Assembly: GCA_913776195.1 (NCBI GenBank)
Contig: CAJYMH010000027.1
Coordinates: 1-64,000, forward strand
Length of the DNA stretch: 64,000 bases
Source of the DNA: an uncultured Caulobacter sp.
Lineage (GTDB): Bacteria; Pseudomonadota; Alphaproteobacteria; Caulobacterales; Caulobacteraceae
Direction: 5' to 3'
Made by a program: the position numbers and the translations under genes
Shown here: positions 25,372 to 33,768 of the stretch, piece by piece
Numbering within the stretch: position 1 is the stretch's first letter
Layout of the letters: each line of letters opens with the position of its first letter
Notes under the pieces: generated by a model
The model's input: the letters and a program-made list of their open reading frames with translations, nothing else
Told to the model about the DNA's origin: nothing
Database searches by the model: none

Positions 25372-26556
25372 ATGGCCGACGATCCAAAAACCTGGAACCC
25401 AGCGACCAAGCTGATCCGGGGCGGCCTGATGCGCAGCCCGTGGGGCGAGACGGCCGAAGCGCTCTTCCTGACCCAGAGCTTCGTCTACGATTCGGCCCAG
25501 GGGGCGGACGCCCGCTTCGCCGGGGACGAGCCGGGCTTCGTCTACAGCCGCTACGCCAACCCGACGACCGCGATGTTCGAGCAGCGGATGGCCCTGCTGG
25601 AAGGCGCCGAGGCGTGCCGCGCCGTGGCCTCGGGCATGGCGGCGGTGCATGTGGCGCTGTCGGGCCTGGTGCAGGCCGGCGACCACATCGTGGCCGGCCG
25701 GGCGCTGTTCGGCTCCTGCCGCTGGATCCTGTCGACCTGGATGCCGAAGTACGGGATCGAGGTGACCTATGTGGACGGCCCGGACCTGAAGGCGTGGGAG
25801 GCGGCCCTGCGCCCCAACACCAAGGCCGTGTTGATCGAGACGCCCTGCAATCCGCTGCTTGAGATCACCGACATCGAAGAGGTGGCCAAGCTGGCGCACG
25901 CTGTCGGCGCCAAGGTGGTGGTCGACAACGTCTTCGCCACCCCGATCTTCCAGCAGCCCCTGGCTCTGGGGGCTGATGTGGTCGTCTATTCGACCACCAA
26001 GCACATCGACGGCCAGGGCCGCGCCCTGGGCGGAGCCATCCTGTGCTCGCAGGAGCTGATGGACGAAACCTATCGCGACCTGCTGCGCCATACTGGCCCG
26101 GCTATCTCGCCGTTCAACGCCTGGCTCCACCTGAACGGCTTGGCGACCATGGACCTGCGGGTGCGTCGCCAGACCGAAACGGCGGCCAAATTGGCCGATC
26201 TGATCGGTAACCATGAAAAGGCCCAGCGAATCTTCTATCCGGGTCGCTCGGACCATCCGCAGGCGGATGTGGCGAGGAAGCAGATGAGCGGTTTCTCCAA
26301 TCTGGTCGCCTTCGATCTGGGTTCGCGCGAGCGAGCCTGGGCCTTCCTCGACGCGCTGCAGCTGGTGGACATCTCCAACAACCTCGGCGACGCCAAATCC
26401 ATGGCCACCCACCCCTCCACCACGACCCATCGCTCCATGAGCGACGAGGACCGCATCGCCATCGGCGTGACCGAAGGCTGCGTGCGGATGTCCGTGGGCC
26501 TTGAGGACGCGGATGACTTGGCGCGCGACGTGGAAAGAGCCCTCGACGCCGCATGA
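25372..26556 (+). CDS. metZ: O-succinylhomoserine sulfhydrylase
   Basis: PLP enzyme of the Cys/Met metabolism family that makes homocysteine from O-succinylhomoserine and sulfide. It has 394 residues. Key features are SRYANPTTAMFEQRMALLEG near residue 60, ASGMAA (87-91), VVVDNVFATPIFQQPL, and the PLP lysine Lys210 in YSTTKHIDGQGR. The GRALGG stretch after the lysine is typical of MetZ. ATG 25372 has a perfect AAGGAG 8 bases upstream. The stop overlaps apaG, giving a metZ-apaG operon, a common alphaproteobacterial arrangement. Confidence 0.95.
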   Translation: MADDPKTWNPATKLIRGGLMRSPWGETAEALFLTQSFVYDSAQGADARFAGDEPGFVYSRYANPTTAMFEQRMALLEGAEACRAVASGMAAVHVALSGLVQAGDHIVAGRALFGSCRWILSTWMPKYGIEVTYVDGPDLKAWEAALRPNTKAVLIETPCNPLLEITDIEEVAKLAHAVGAKVVVDNVFATPIFQQPLALGADVVVYSTTKHIDGQGRALGGAILCSQELMDETYRDLLRHTGPAISPFNAWLHLNGLATMDLRVRRQTETAAKLADLIGNHEKAQRIFYPGRSDHPQADVARKQMSGFSNLVAFDLGSRERAWAFLDALQLVDISNNLGDAKSMATHPSTTTHRSMSDEDRIAIGVTEGCVRMSVGLEDADDLARDVERALDAA

Positions 26557-26987
26557 TGAGACGCATCCGCCACAAGCGCAGGGGTGACGCCCCGGTCTAC
26601 GAGACCAAGACCCGCGACATTCTCGTGCGCGTGGCGGCCGATTACATGCCCGGCCACTCAGACCCGGACGAGAACCGCTACTTCTGGGGCTACATGGTCG
26701 AGATCGAGAACCATGGCGAGGAGACGGTCCAGCTCGTGTCCCGCCACTGGGTCATCACCGACGCCATGAACCGGGTCGAGGAAGTGCGCGGCATCGGCGT
26801 GATCGGCGAACAGCCCGAGCTGAAGCCCCGCGAGGCGTTCCGCTACAACTCCGGCTGCCCCCTGGGCACTTCGTCCGGCACCATGCGCGGCGCCTATCAG
26901 ATGATCACCGAGGCTGGCGAAGTGTTCGAGGCGATGATCCCCGAATTCTCCCTGCACATGCCGGACGCCCGCAAGCGGATGAACTGA
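26553..26987 (+). CDS. apaG: ApaG domain protein
   Basis: A 144-residue protein with the fibronectin-III-like ApaG fold. Typical blocks are FWGYMVEIENHGEETVQLVSRHW, IGEQPELKPREAFRYNSGCPLGTSSGTM and GAYQMI. ApaG has been linked to cobalt/magnesium tolerance in Salmonella, but its biochemical role is not settled; the same domain occurs in eukaryotic F-box proteins. ATG 26553 overlaps the metZ TGA (ATGA), so translation is coupled. Confidence 0.95.
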   Translation: MMRRIRHKRRGDAPVYETKTRDILVRVAADYMPGHSDPDENRYFWGYMVEIENHGEETVQLVSRHWVITDAMNRVEEVRGIGVIGEQPELKPREAFRYNSGCPLGTSSGTMRGAYQMITEAGEVFEAMIPEFSLHMPDARKRMN

Positions 26988-27052
26988 GCCGGAGGCGCTT
27001 GCGCGCCCTGCTCCGCCGGGCCAACGTCCCTCCCTCGATTTTCGGAGGGGTC

Positions 27053-28300
27053 ATGATCCGCAAAGCCTTGTTGCTCGCCAGCGCCGTCGCCGCGCTTTCG
27101 TCCGTCGCCCATGCGCAACCGACCGCCGCCGACCACGCCAAGGCCAAGGCGGCCCTGGCCAAGAGCCCGGTCTTCGACGGTCACAACGACTTGCCCTGGG
27201 CCCTCCTGGGCGGCTACGACAGCGATCCGGACAAGGCGGGCATCGACGGCGACACGCGCGGCAAGCTGCACACGGACATGGACCGCCTGAAGCAGGGCGG
27301 CGTCGGCGCGCAGTTCTGGTCGGTCTACATCCCGGCCAGCATGAAGGGCCCGATCGCCACCCAGGCGGTCTGGAAGCAAATCGACACCGCTCGCCGCATC
27401 ATCGACCGCCGCCCCGACCGGCTTGAGTTCGCTCGCACCGCCAACGACGTGGTCCGCATCGAAAAGGCCGGCAAGGTCGCCTCCCTGTTCGGGATCGAGG
27501 GCGGCAACGCCATCGACGGCCAACTGTCGATGCTGCGCGAGTTCCGCGAGGCGGGCGTGGCCTACATGACCCTGACCCACTCCCAGAGTCTGCCCTGGGC
27601 CGACAGCGGCACGGACAAGCCGATCAGCGACGGCCTGTCGCCCTTCGGCGAGGCGGTGGTGAAGGAGATGAACCGCATCGGCATGCTGGTGGACCTGTCT
27701 CACGTCTCGCCGGCGACCATGAAGGACGCCCTGCGGGTCACGCGCTCGCCGGTGATCTTCAGCCACTCCTCGGCCTTTGGCGTTACGCCGCACGCCCGGA
27801 ACGTGCCGGACGACGTGCTGAAACTGGTGGCCGCCAACAAGGGCGTGGTGATGATCACCTTCGTCCCCGGCTTCGTCTCCGAGGCGGTCCGCCAGTGGGG
27901 CGCGGAGAAGACGGCGGTCGAGGCGAAGCTGCGGTCGCTCACCCCCGCCGATGAAGCCGCCGTCAAGGCGGGCGTCGACGCCTGGGTCGCCACCCATCCC
28001 GAGCCCAAAGCCAGCGCCAAGGACGTAGCTGACCACGTGGAGCACGTGCGCAAGGTCTGCGGTATCGACTGCGTCGGCCTGGGCGGCGACTTCGACGGCA
28101 TCGAAAGCACGCCCACCGACCTGACCGGCGTGGAGTCCTATCCCGTCCTGCTGGCGGAGCTGTCTTCGCGCGGCTGGACCGAGGCCGACCTTCGCAAGCT
28201 TACCGGCGAGAACATCCTACGCGTCATGCGAGCCAATGAGGCGACGGTAAAGGCGCTGGCCGGCGAAAAGCCGGCGCTGCTGAGCGATACGGCCAAGTAG
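27053..28300 (+). CDS. Exported membrane dipeptidase (M19, renal dipeptidase-like)
   Basis: Zinc dipeptidase of peptidase family M19 with 415 residues. A signal peptide (residues 1-21, ending SSVAHAQ) sends it to the periplasm. The metal-site pattern is present: DGHNDLPW near residue 42, GIEGGNAIDG near residue 147, LSHVSPATM, the second SHSSAFG, and GGDFDGI near residue 344. ATG 27053 has GGAGGGG upstream and gives a clean signal peptide. It follows apaG by 65 bases. It may hydrolyse dipeptides, including D-amino-acid-containing ones; the exact substrate is unknown. Confidence 0.93.
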   Translation: MIRKALLLASAVAALSSVAHAQPTAADHAKAKAALAKSPVFDGHNDLPWALLGGYDSDPDKAGIDGDTRGKLHTDMDRLKQGGVGAQFWSVYIPASMKGPIATQAVWKQIDTARRIIDRRPDRLEFARTANDVVRIEKAGKVASLFGIEGGNAIDGQLSMLREFREAGVAYMTLTHSQSLPWADSGTDKPISDGLSPFGEAVVKEMNRIGMLVDLSHVSPATMKDALRVTRSPVIFSHSSAFGVTPHARNVPDDVLKLVAANKGVVMITFVPGFVSEAVRQWGAEKTAVEAKLRSLTPADEAAVKAGVDAWVATHPEPKASAKDVADHVEHVRKVCGIDCVGLGGDFDGIESTPTDLTGVESYPVLLAELSSRGWTEADLRKLTGENILRVMRANEATVKALAGEKPALLSDTAK

Positions 28301-28305
28301 CCTCT

Positions 28306-28394
28306 TTCGAGACGCCGCTTCGCGGCTCCTCAGGATGACGAATTCAGCAGACCAAGCTCGTCATGCTGGGGAGCGCCGCAAGGCGCGTCTCGAA
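28306..28394. repeat. Dispersed inverted repeat, type A (copy 2)
   Basis: The left arm TTCGAGACGCCGC...CCTCAGGATGACGA and the right arm CGTCATGCTGGGGAGCGCC...GCGTCTCGAA are near-inverted copies lying between two convergent genes. Arm ends match the copy at 24099-24208. Confidence 0.65.
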
Positions 28395-28402
28395 GCACGC
28401 AA

Positions 28403-29296
28403 TCATCCCGCCTTGCCAGGATCCAGGTCATACACCCGCGAGCAGTACTCGCAGGTCACATGGATCTTGCCGTCGTCCTCGACCATGTCGGCGCGTTCTT
28501 CCTCGCTGAAGGACTGCAGCACGGTCTCGATCCGCTCCGGCGAGCAGCGGCAGAACGCCTTCAAGGGCTGAGGCTCGAACAGGCGCACGCCGTCCTCGTG
28601 GAACAGACGGTAGAGCAGCGTCTCGGCCGGCACGGTCGGGTCGATCAGTTCGTCCTCGCCCGTGGTCTCGAACAGGGCGCGCACGTGATCCCAGGAGTCT
28701 TCGGTGTCGCCGCGAGTCTGGTCGCCGCCGATCATCTGGATCATCAGACCGCCGGCCCGCCACTTCGGACCCGAGCCGTCGTTCACCTGGCCGACCGCCA
28801 GACGCAGGCGCGTCGGCGTCTGCTCGGACTGGGCGAAGTATTGCTCGGCGCACAGGGCCAGGGTCTCTCCCTCGATGGAGGTGACTCCCTGGTAGCGGTC
28901 CATGTCCGCCCCCTGGTCGATGGTCATGATGAACACGCCGTCGCCCAGCAGGGTCTTGGCGCCGGGGCGCACAAAACCCTTGGACGCCTCGGCCACGCGT
29001 TCGGCGTCGAAGCGGCAATAGCCGCGCATGGAGCCGTCGGTCTCGTAGTCGCAGACCACATAGGCCACAGGGCCGTCGCCCTGGGCCTGGACGATCAGGC
29101 GGCCGTCGAACTTAAGAGCCGACCCCACCAAGGCGGCCAGCGCGCAGGCTTCGCCCAGCAGGTTGGCCACCGGCTCGGGATAGTCGTGATGGCTCATCAC
29201 CTCGTTCACGGCGTCGCCCAGACGAACGATGCGGCCGCGAACGGGGTGGCCTTCGATAGAGAAGGCGGCGACGAGGTTGTCGGTGATTTCGGTCAT
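28403..29296 (-). CDS. hslO: Hsp33 redox-regulated chaperone
   Basis: Holdase chaperone activated when oxidation releases zinc from its C-terminal switch. It has 297 residues. The four zinc cysteines are present: Cys249 and Cys251 (CRC), Cys282 and Cys285 (CEYC). The N-terminal folding domain shows GPVAYVVCDYETDGSMRGYC and the C-terminal linker WDHVRALFETTGEDELIDP. It is located downstream of argF by 45 bases on the same strand, as in other alphaproteobacteria, so it may share the argD-argF transcript. Confidence 0.95.
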   Translation of the reverse strand: MTEITDNLVAAFSIEGHPVRGRIVRLGDAVNEVMSHHDYPEPVANLLGEACALAALVGSALKFDGRLIVQAQGDGPVAYVVCDYETDGSMRGYCRFDAERVAEASKGFVRPGAKTLLGDGVFIMTIDQGADMDRYQGVTSIEGETLALCAEQYFAQSEQTPTRLRLAVGQVNDGSGPKWRAGGLMIQMIGGDQTRGDTEDSWDHVRALFETTGEDELIDPTVPAETLLYRLFHEDGVRLFEPQPLKAFCRCSPERIETVLQSFSEEERADMVEDDGKIHVTCEYCSRVYDLDPGKAG

Positions 29297-29341
29297 GGGG
29301 CGGTCAGATAGGGGCTCGCGCGCAAGATTGCGAGCCTAGCC

Positions 29342-30277
29342 TCACCCAACCTTGCCGAAGCACCAGGCCAGGACGGACTTCTGGGCGTGGATGCGGTTCT
29401 CAGCCTCGTCCCAGACCAGCGAGCGCGGGCCGTCCAGAACGGCGTCGGTCACTTCCTCGCCCCGGTGCGCCGGCAGGCAGTGCAGGAACACGCCGTCCGG
29501 ATGCGCCAGGTCCATCAGCGCATCGTCCACCTGATAGGGTTCGAAGGCGGCGATGCGCTCGTCATGATCAACGTCGCCCATGGACACCCAGGTGTCCGCC
29601 ACAACGCAGTCGGCGCCGCGCACGGCTTCACGCGGGTCGTCGGTCATGGTGATGCGGCCCTGCTGCTCGGCGGCGCGGGCCAGGTCGACCAGATCGGGGT
29701 GATAGACCGCGGGGCAAGCGATCTTCAGCTCGAAGCCCAGCTTGGGTGCGGCGTGGATGAAGCTGGCGCAGACGTTGTTGCCGTCGCCCACCCAGGCGAT
29801 CGTCTTGCCCTCGACCGAGCCGCGATGCTCTTCGAAGGTCAGCAGGTCAGCCATGATCTGGCACGGGTGGCTCTTGTCGGTCAGGCCGTTGATCACCGGC
29901 ACGGTGCTGTACTGGGCGAACAGCTCGACGTCCTCATGATGGTTGGCGCGGATCATCACCGCATCGACCATGCGCGACAGGACACGGGCCGTGTCCTCAA
30001 TGGTCTCGCCACGGCCCAGCTGCATGTCAGAGGCGGTGGAGATGATCCCCGCGCCGCCCAGCTGGCGGATCGCCGCGTCAAAGGAAAAGCGAGTGCGGGT
30101 CGAGTTCTTCTCGAAGATCATCGCCAGGGTGCGGCCGTCGGCCGGCGCATCGGCGTCCACGCGCGCCTGACCCCAGCCTTTTCGCGCGGCCTTGCGGGCC
30201 TTGGCGTCCTCTAGGATCGCGCGCAGGTCGGAAGACTGGAGCTTCCAAAGGTCGATGAAGTGGCGGGGCGTGGTCAT
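29342..30277 (-). CDS. argF: Ornithine carbamoyltransferase
   Basis: Forms citrulline from ornithine and carbamoyl phosphate in arginine synthesis. It has 311 residues. The carbamoyl-phosphate loop STRTR is at 59-63, HPCQ at 137-140, the ornithine-side DTWVSMGD near 228, and catalytic HCLPA at 266-270. All signature residues are intact. It follows argD on the same strand with a 108-base gap that contains a dispersed inverted repeat, which could split the transcript. Confidence 0.97.
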   Translation of the reverse strand: MTTPRHFIDLWKLQSSDLRAILEDAKARKAARKGWGQARVDADAPADGRTLAMIFEKNSTRTRFSFDAAIRQLGGAGIISTASDMQLGRGETIEDTARVLSRMVDAVMIRANHHEDVELFAQYSTVPVINGLTDKSHPCQIMADLLTFEEHRGSVEGKTIAWVGDGNNVCASFIHAAPKLGFELKIACPAVYHPDLVDLARAAEQQGRITMTDDPREAVRGADCVVADTWVSMGDVDHDERIAAFEPYQVDDALMDLAHPDGVFLHCLPAHRGEEVTDAVLDGPRSLVWDEAENRIHAQKSVLAWCFGKVG

Positions 30278-30293
30278 CTCTAGTTCCTAAACT

Positions 30294-30377
30294 CCGCTCA
30301 CCCCGGCGAAGGCCGGGGTCCAGATGACGGACACGGAGCTTTACGATCTGGTTCCCGGCCTTCGCCGGGATGAGCGG
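30294..30377. repeat. Dispersed inverted repeat, type B (copy 1)
   Basis: The left arm CCGCTCACCCCGGCGAAGGC and the right arm beginning near TTCCCGGCCTTCGCCGGG and ending TGAGCGG are inverted copies around a variable centre. Nearly the same arms occur at 53479-53568. It lies between argD and argF. Confidence 0.75.
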
Positions 30378-30385
30378 TTGAAGGT

Positions 30386-31606
30386 TTAAGCGGCTTTCTG
30401 CGACGCGCGGACGACGTCCAGCGTCTTTTCCAGCTTGCCGATGGCTTCGCTGGCTTCTTCCATGGTCAAGTTCAGCGCTGGCAGCAGACGGATGCAGTTG
30501 TCGCCGCCCCCAGCCACCAGCAGCTTCTGATCCCGGGCCAAAGCCATGAATTCACGGTTGTTGCTGGCCAGCTTGACGCCGATCAGCAGACCCTTGCCGC
30601 GCACGTCGACGATCAGATCCGGATAGCGATCCTTCAGGCCGTTCAACTGCTGGACGAAGTAGCCGGCCACGTCTCGGACGTTGCCCAGCGTCTCTTCGCT
30701 GTTGATCGTGTCAAAGGCGGTGACGCCAATAGCCATGGCCAGCGGGTTGCCGCCAAAGGTCGAACCGTGGACGCCCACGGTCATGCCGCGCGCCGCCTCA
30801 GCCGAGGCCATGCAGGCGCCGATCGGGAAGCCGCCGCCGAGCGCCTTGGCGATGCACATGATGTCCGGCTCGGCGTCGCTGGCCCACTCATAGGCGAACA
30901 GCTTGCCGGTCCGCCCCATGCCGCACTGGACTTCGTCGTAGATCAGCAGCACGCCGGCTTCGCGCGTCATGGCGCGCAGTTCGTTCAGCTGAGCCTCGGT
31001 CAGAGCGCGGGCGCCGCCCTCGCCTTGCACGGGTTCGATGATGACCGCGGCCGTGGTCGGGCCGAGGGCGGCCTTCAGGGCTTCCCAGTCGCCGAACGGC
31101 AGCTGGGTGTAGCCTGGCAGGCGCGGGCCGAAGCCCTCGAGATAGCTGGCGTTGCCCGAGGCGTTCACCGCCGCGTAGGAGCGGCCGTGGAACGAGCCGT
31201 CGAAGCCGATGATCTCGACCCGCTCCGGCTGGCCGTTGACCACGTGATAGCGGCGGGCGGTCTTCAGGGCGCACTCGATCGCCTCGGTGCCCGAGTTGGT
31301 GAAGAACACCGCGTCGGCGAAGGACGCCGCGCACAGGCGGTCGGCCAGGGCTTCCTGCTGCGGAATGCGGAAGATGTTGGAGACGTGCCAGAGCTTCTCG
31401 CCCTGTTCCTTCAGCGTCTTCACCAGGGCCGGATGGGCGTGGCCAAGGCCGGTGGTGGCGATGCCGCCCACGCAGTCCAGATAGGTCTCGCCGTCCGTGG
31501 AGAACAGTCGCGACCCCTCGCCTCGCTCGAACGCCAGCGGAGCGCGATTATAGACACCCATAATGTGCGTCTGCGCGGCGGCGGAAGAGGACGTAGGCGT
31601 GGTCAC
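30386..31606 (-). CDS. argD: Acetylornithine/succinyldiaminopimelate aminotransferase
   Basis: Class III PLP aminotransferase of 406 residues, acting in arginine (and often lysine) synthesis. Motifs are DCVGGIATTGLGHAHP, NSGTEAIECALKTAR, FHGRSYAAVNASG, EPVQGEGG, YDEVQCGMGRTGKLFA and the PLP-lysine block IAKALGGGFPIG. GTG 31606 is taken as the start because TTGGAGGG stands about 9 bases before it; a TTG at 31621 lies inside that ribosome site. It is first in an argD-argF(-hslO) group on the minus strand. Confidence 0.94.
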   Translation of the reverse strand: MTTPTSSSAAAQTHIMGVYNRAPLAFERGEGSRLFSTDGETYLDCVGGIATTGLGHAHPALVKTLKEQGEKLWHVSNIFRIPQQEALADRLCAASFADAVFFTNSGTEAIECALKTARRYHVVNGQPERVEIIGFDGSFHGRSYAAVNASGNASYLEGFGPRLPGYTQLPFGDWEALKAALGPTTAAVIIEPVQGEGGARALTEAQLNELRAMTREAGVLLIYDEVQCGMGRTGKLFAYEWASDAEPDIMCIAKALGGGFPIGACMASAEAARGMTVGVHGSTFGGNPLAMAIGVTAFDTINSEETLGNVRDVAGYFVQQLNGLKDRYPDLIVDVRGKGLLIGVKLASNNREFMALARDQKLLVAGGGDNCIRLLPALNLTMEEASEAIGKLEKTLDVVRASQKAA

Positions 31607-31698
31607 TGAGCAACCCTCCAAAAGCTGATCCCCGCGCGGTGGGCGCGGGGATGGGAAGGCTGAGCGTTGTCGTCGCGTATGCGCGCTATGTCAATAAA

Positions 31699-32514
31699 TC
31701 AGCTCTTCAGACGCCAGCCCCGCTGGAACAGACGCAGGCACAGGAAAAACAGGGCGACCGTAAGAACCGCGGTCATCACCGCGCCGATGGCGATGGAGCC
31801 GTCCGACACGCCGATGAAGCCGTAGCGGAACCCATCGATCAGATAGAAGAACGGGTTGTAGTGGCTGATGGTCCGGAACGGTTCAGGTAGGCGATCGACC
31901 AGATAGAAGGTCCCCGACAGGAAGGTCATCGGCATGATCAGGAAATTGGTGACCGCCGCCAGGTGGTCGAACTTCTCCGACCAAAGGCCGGTCAGGATGC
32001 CGACCATGCCCAGGATCAAGGCCGCGCCGATGCAGAAGTAGATCGCCCACAGCGGATGGATCAGGGTGACGTTTGCGAACGGGAGCACGGCCAGGGCCGT
32101 CACAGCCCCCACCAGCACGCCCCGCGTGGCCGCGCCCAGAGTGAAGGCTAGAACCTGCTCCAGGGGCGACAGGGGCGGAGTGAGGAAGTCCGAGGTTAGG
32201 CCCATCATCTTGGCCTGCAGCAGGCTGGACGACGAATTGGCGAAGGCGTTGTTCAACACGCCCATCATGATCAGACCGGGGGCGACGAAGGTGGCGAAGC
32301 TGACCCCTTCCATGGCTGGCCGCGAGGCGCCCACCGCGACCACGAAAACCATCATGTAGAGCAAGGTCGTCACCACCGGCGCGGCGACCGTCTGGGTGCC
32401 CACCTTCCAGAACCGGCGGATCTCCTTGAGATACAAGGTGCGGAAACCCCGCCAGTTGAAGCCCGCATAGTCGCGCGGCTGCGGCGGAATCACGGTGTCG
32501 GCCATATCTTTCAT
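31699..32514 (-). CDS. ABC-2 type transporter permease
   Basis: Membrane component of an ABC exporter with 271 residues and six hydrophobic segments. An ABC-2 signature lies in the middle (SSSSLLQAKMMGLTSDFLTPPLSPLE) and near the C-terminus (FLSGTFYLVDRLPEPF, then HYNPFFYLIDGFRYGFIG). This matches the YadH/NodJ-like group. No ATP-binding subunit is adjacent, which is unusual; it must be encoded elsewhere. ATG 32514 has AGGCGG upstream; ATG 32505 is possible. It is divergent from gcrA. The substrate is unknown. Confidence 0.88.
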   Translation of the reverse strand: MKDMADTVIPPQPRDYAGFNWRGFRTLYLKEIRRFWKVGTQTVAAPVVTTLLYMMVFVVAVGASRPAMEGVSFATFVAPGLIMMGVLNNAFANSSSSLLQAKMMGLTSDFLTPPLSPLEQVLAFTLGAATRGVLVGAVTALAVLPFANVTLIHPLWAIYFCIGAALILGMVGILTGLWSEKFDHLAAVTNFLIMPMTFLSGTFYLVDRLPEPFRTISHYNPFFYLIDGFRYGFIGVSDGSIAIGAVMTAVLTVALFFLCLRLFQRGWRLKS

Positions 32515-32564
32515 GCCGCCTAAGTGCGCTCGCGCCTGCCTGATCGCAAGGATCGACGCCAGTG

Positions 32565-32584
32565 GACTCGACGAATCTCGAGTC
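32565..32584. promoter_or_regulatory. Cluster of three GANTC (CcrM) sites in the gcrA control region
   Basis: GACTC (32565-32569), GAATC (32573-32577) and GAGTC (32580-32584) are packed within 20 bases, far denser than chance. They sit about 175 bases upstream of gcrA and 50 bases upstream of the divergent permease. Confidence 0.7.
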
Positions 32585-32586
32585 GG

Positions 32587-32595
32587 TTATCAACA
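32587..32595 (+). promoter_or_regulatory. DnaA-box-like sequence upstream of gcrA
   Basis: TTATCAACA differs from TTATCCACA at one base. Looser boxes are nearby: TGTGGACAG (32605-32613) and TTGTCCACT (32702-32710). In Caulobacter DnaA is known to promote gcrA transcription. Confidence 0.45.
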
Positions 32596-32704
32596 TCTTG
32601 TTTCTGTGGACAGACGCAATGGCGCCTATTGTGTGCCTTAACTCCTGGTTTACGATTAGTGGTGTGGAGGCCGGGGAACACCCGCCCTCCGACACAAGAT
32701 GTTG
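32591..32704. repeat. 11-bp inverted repeat spanning the gcrA promoter region
   Basis: CAACATCTTGT (32591-32601) and ACAAGATGTTG (32694-32704) are perfect inverted copies 92 bases apart. Each is followed or extended by a GTGGACA/TGTCCAC pair, so DnaA-like boxes face each other across the promoter. Confidence 0.6.
32638..32652 (+). promoter_or_regulatory. Near-consensus CtrA box upstream of gcrA
   Basis: TTAA-N7-TTTA (32638-32641 and 32649-32652) differs at one base from the CtrA site TTAA-N7-TTAA. CtrA represses gcrA in Caulobacter, so position and spacing fit. Confidence 0.4.
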
Positions 32705-32755
32705 TCCACTGACGCCGCGGGGGCGGCGCTGGACTAAGCGGCTGGAGGGTTGGCT

Positions 32756-33271
32756 ATGAGCTGGACCGACGAACGGGTCACCACGCTGAAGAAGCTTTGG
32801 CTAGACGGGCTTTCCGCCAGTCAGATCGCCAAGCAATTGGGCGGCGTCACGCGCAACGCCGTGATCGGAAAGGTCCACCGTCTGGGCCTGTCGGGCCGCG
32901 CTGCGCCTTCGCAGCCGAGCCGCCCGGCTTTCAAGACCCCGCGCCCTGCGCGGCCGGTCACCGCGGCCCCGTCGGCACCGCGCCGCGTGGCCGAAGCCGT
33001 GTCGGCGTCCGCTGCTCCGGCCGTCCCGGCCCAGCAGCCGGTCTATCGCGTGGAGGAGCCCGGCTCGGCCACCGTGCTGACCCTGGGCGCGCACATGTGC
33101 AAGTGGCCGATCGGCGATCCGTCGACGGACAGCTTCACCTTCTGCGGTCGCCGCTCGGATGAAGGCGTGCCCTACTGCGTCGAACACGCCCGGGTCGCAT
33201 ACCAACCGCAGCAGACCAAGAAGAAGTCCGGCGCGACCGAACTGGCCCGCTCCCTGCGCCGCTACATCTAG
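32756..33271 (+). CDS. gcrA: GcrA cell cycle regulator
   Basis: Sigma70-binding cell-cycle regulator that, in Caulobacter, activates promoters with CcrM-methylated GANTC sites. It has 171 residues. The N-terminal DNA-binding helix-turn-helix is at 1-45 (SWTDERVTTLKKLWLDGLSA, then QIAKQLGG and NAVIGKVHRLGL). A Pro/Ala linker follows. The conserved sigma-interacting C-terminal domain has MCKWPIGDP, FCGRR and YCVEHARVAYQP. ATG 32756 has CTGGAGGG upstream. The control region holds GANTC, DnaA-like and CtrA-like sites, suggesting that the DnaA-GcrA-CtrA-CcrM circuit is conserved. Confidence 0.97.
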   Translation: MSWTDERVTTLKKLWLDGLSASQIAKQLGGVTRNAVIGKVHRLGLSGRAAPSQPSRPAFKTPRPARPVTAAPSAPRRVAEAVSASAAPAVPAQQPVYRVEEPGSATVLTLGAHMCKWPIGDPSTDSFTFCGRRSDEGVPYCVEHARVAYQPQQTKKKSGATELARSLRRYI

Positions 33272-33274
33272 GAC

Positions 33275-33670
33275 TTACTGTCGTACGGCGGTGAACGTGC
33301 CGGTCTTGCCCAACGCGAGCAGCTGGCCGTTCATCGTCCGTCCGCGGACGACGCCGGAATACCGCGCGTCGAATTCATAGACGGTCCAGCGGGTCTGGTA
33401 GGTCCAGCTGAGCTGATCGCCCTTCAAGGCCGCTGCGCGGATCACGTGCCGCTTACCGCCCTTGATATTGGCGTCGTTGGTCGGCCCGTCGACGCATTCT
33501 CCGCCTATGACCCCGCCCAGCCGCGTGAAACGGCAGTTCACGGTAAAGGTCAGCGGCCCCCACCTGCCCTTGACCAGCCAGGTCCCGGGAATGGGCTCTG
33601 GCGAATTGGCCGCGGCCGCCGCGGGTCCCGCCAGGGACAGAGCCGCCATGATCAGGGTGAGGGTTTTCAT
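33275..33670 (-). CDS. Small exported protein of unknown function
   Basis: A 131-residue protein with a signal peptide (MKTLTLIMAALSLAGPAAAAA). The mature part is mostly predicted beta strand: GTWLVKGRWGPLTFTVNCRF, GGECVDGP, WTYQTRWTVYEFDARYSGVV. Two cysteines (in VNCRF and GECVD) could form a disulfide. No family is recognised. ATG 33670 gives the cleanest signal peptide; ATG 33700, preceded by an AGG, would add ten residues. It is convergent with gcrA (3-base gap). Confidence 0.65.
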   Translation of the reverse strand: MKTLTLIMAALSLAGPAAAAANSPEPIPGTWLVKGRWGPLTFTVNCRFTRLGGVIGGECVDGPTNDANIKGGKRHVIRAAALKGDQLSWTYQTRWTVYEFDARYSGVVRGRTMNGQLLALGKTGTFTAVRQ

Positions 33671-33768
33671 CAGACGAAGCTCGGTGTCGGGAGCTTTCAT
33701 CCTGACACCGCCGCCTTTCGCGATCATTGACGCCTGACGTCTGCGACAACGCGCCCTATCTTGCACCC

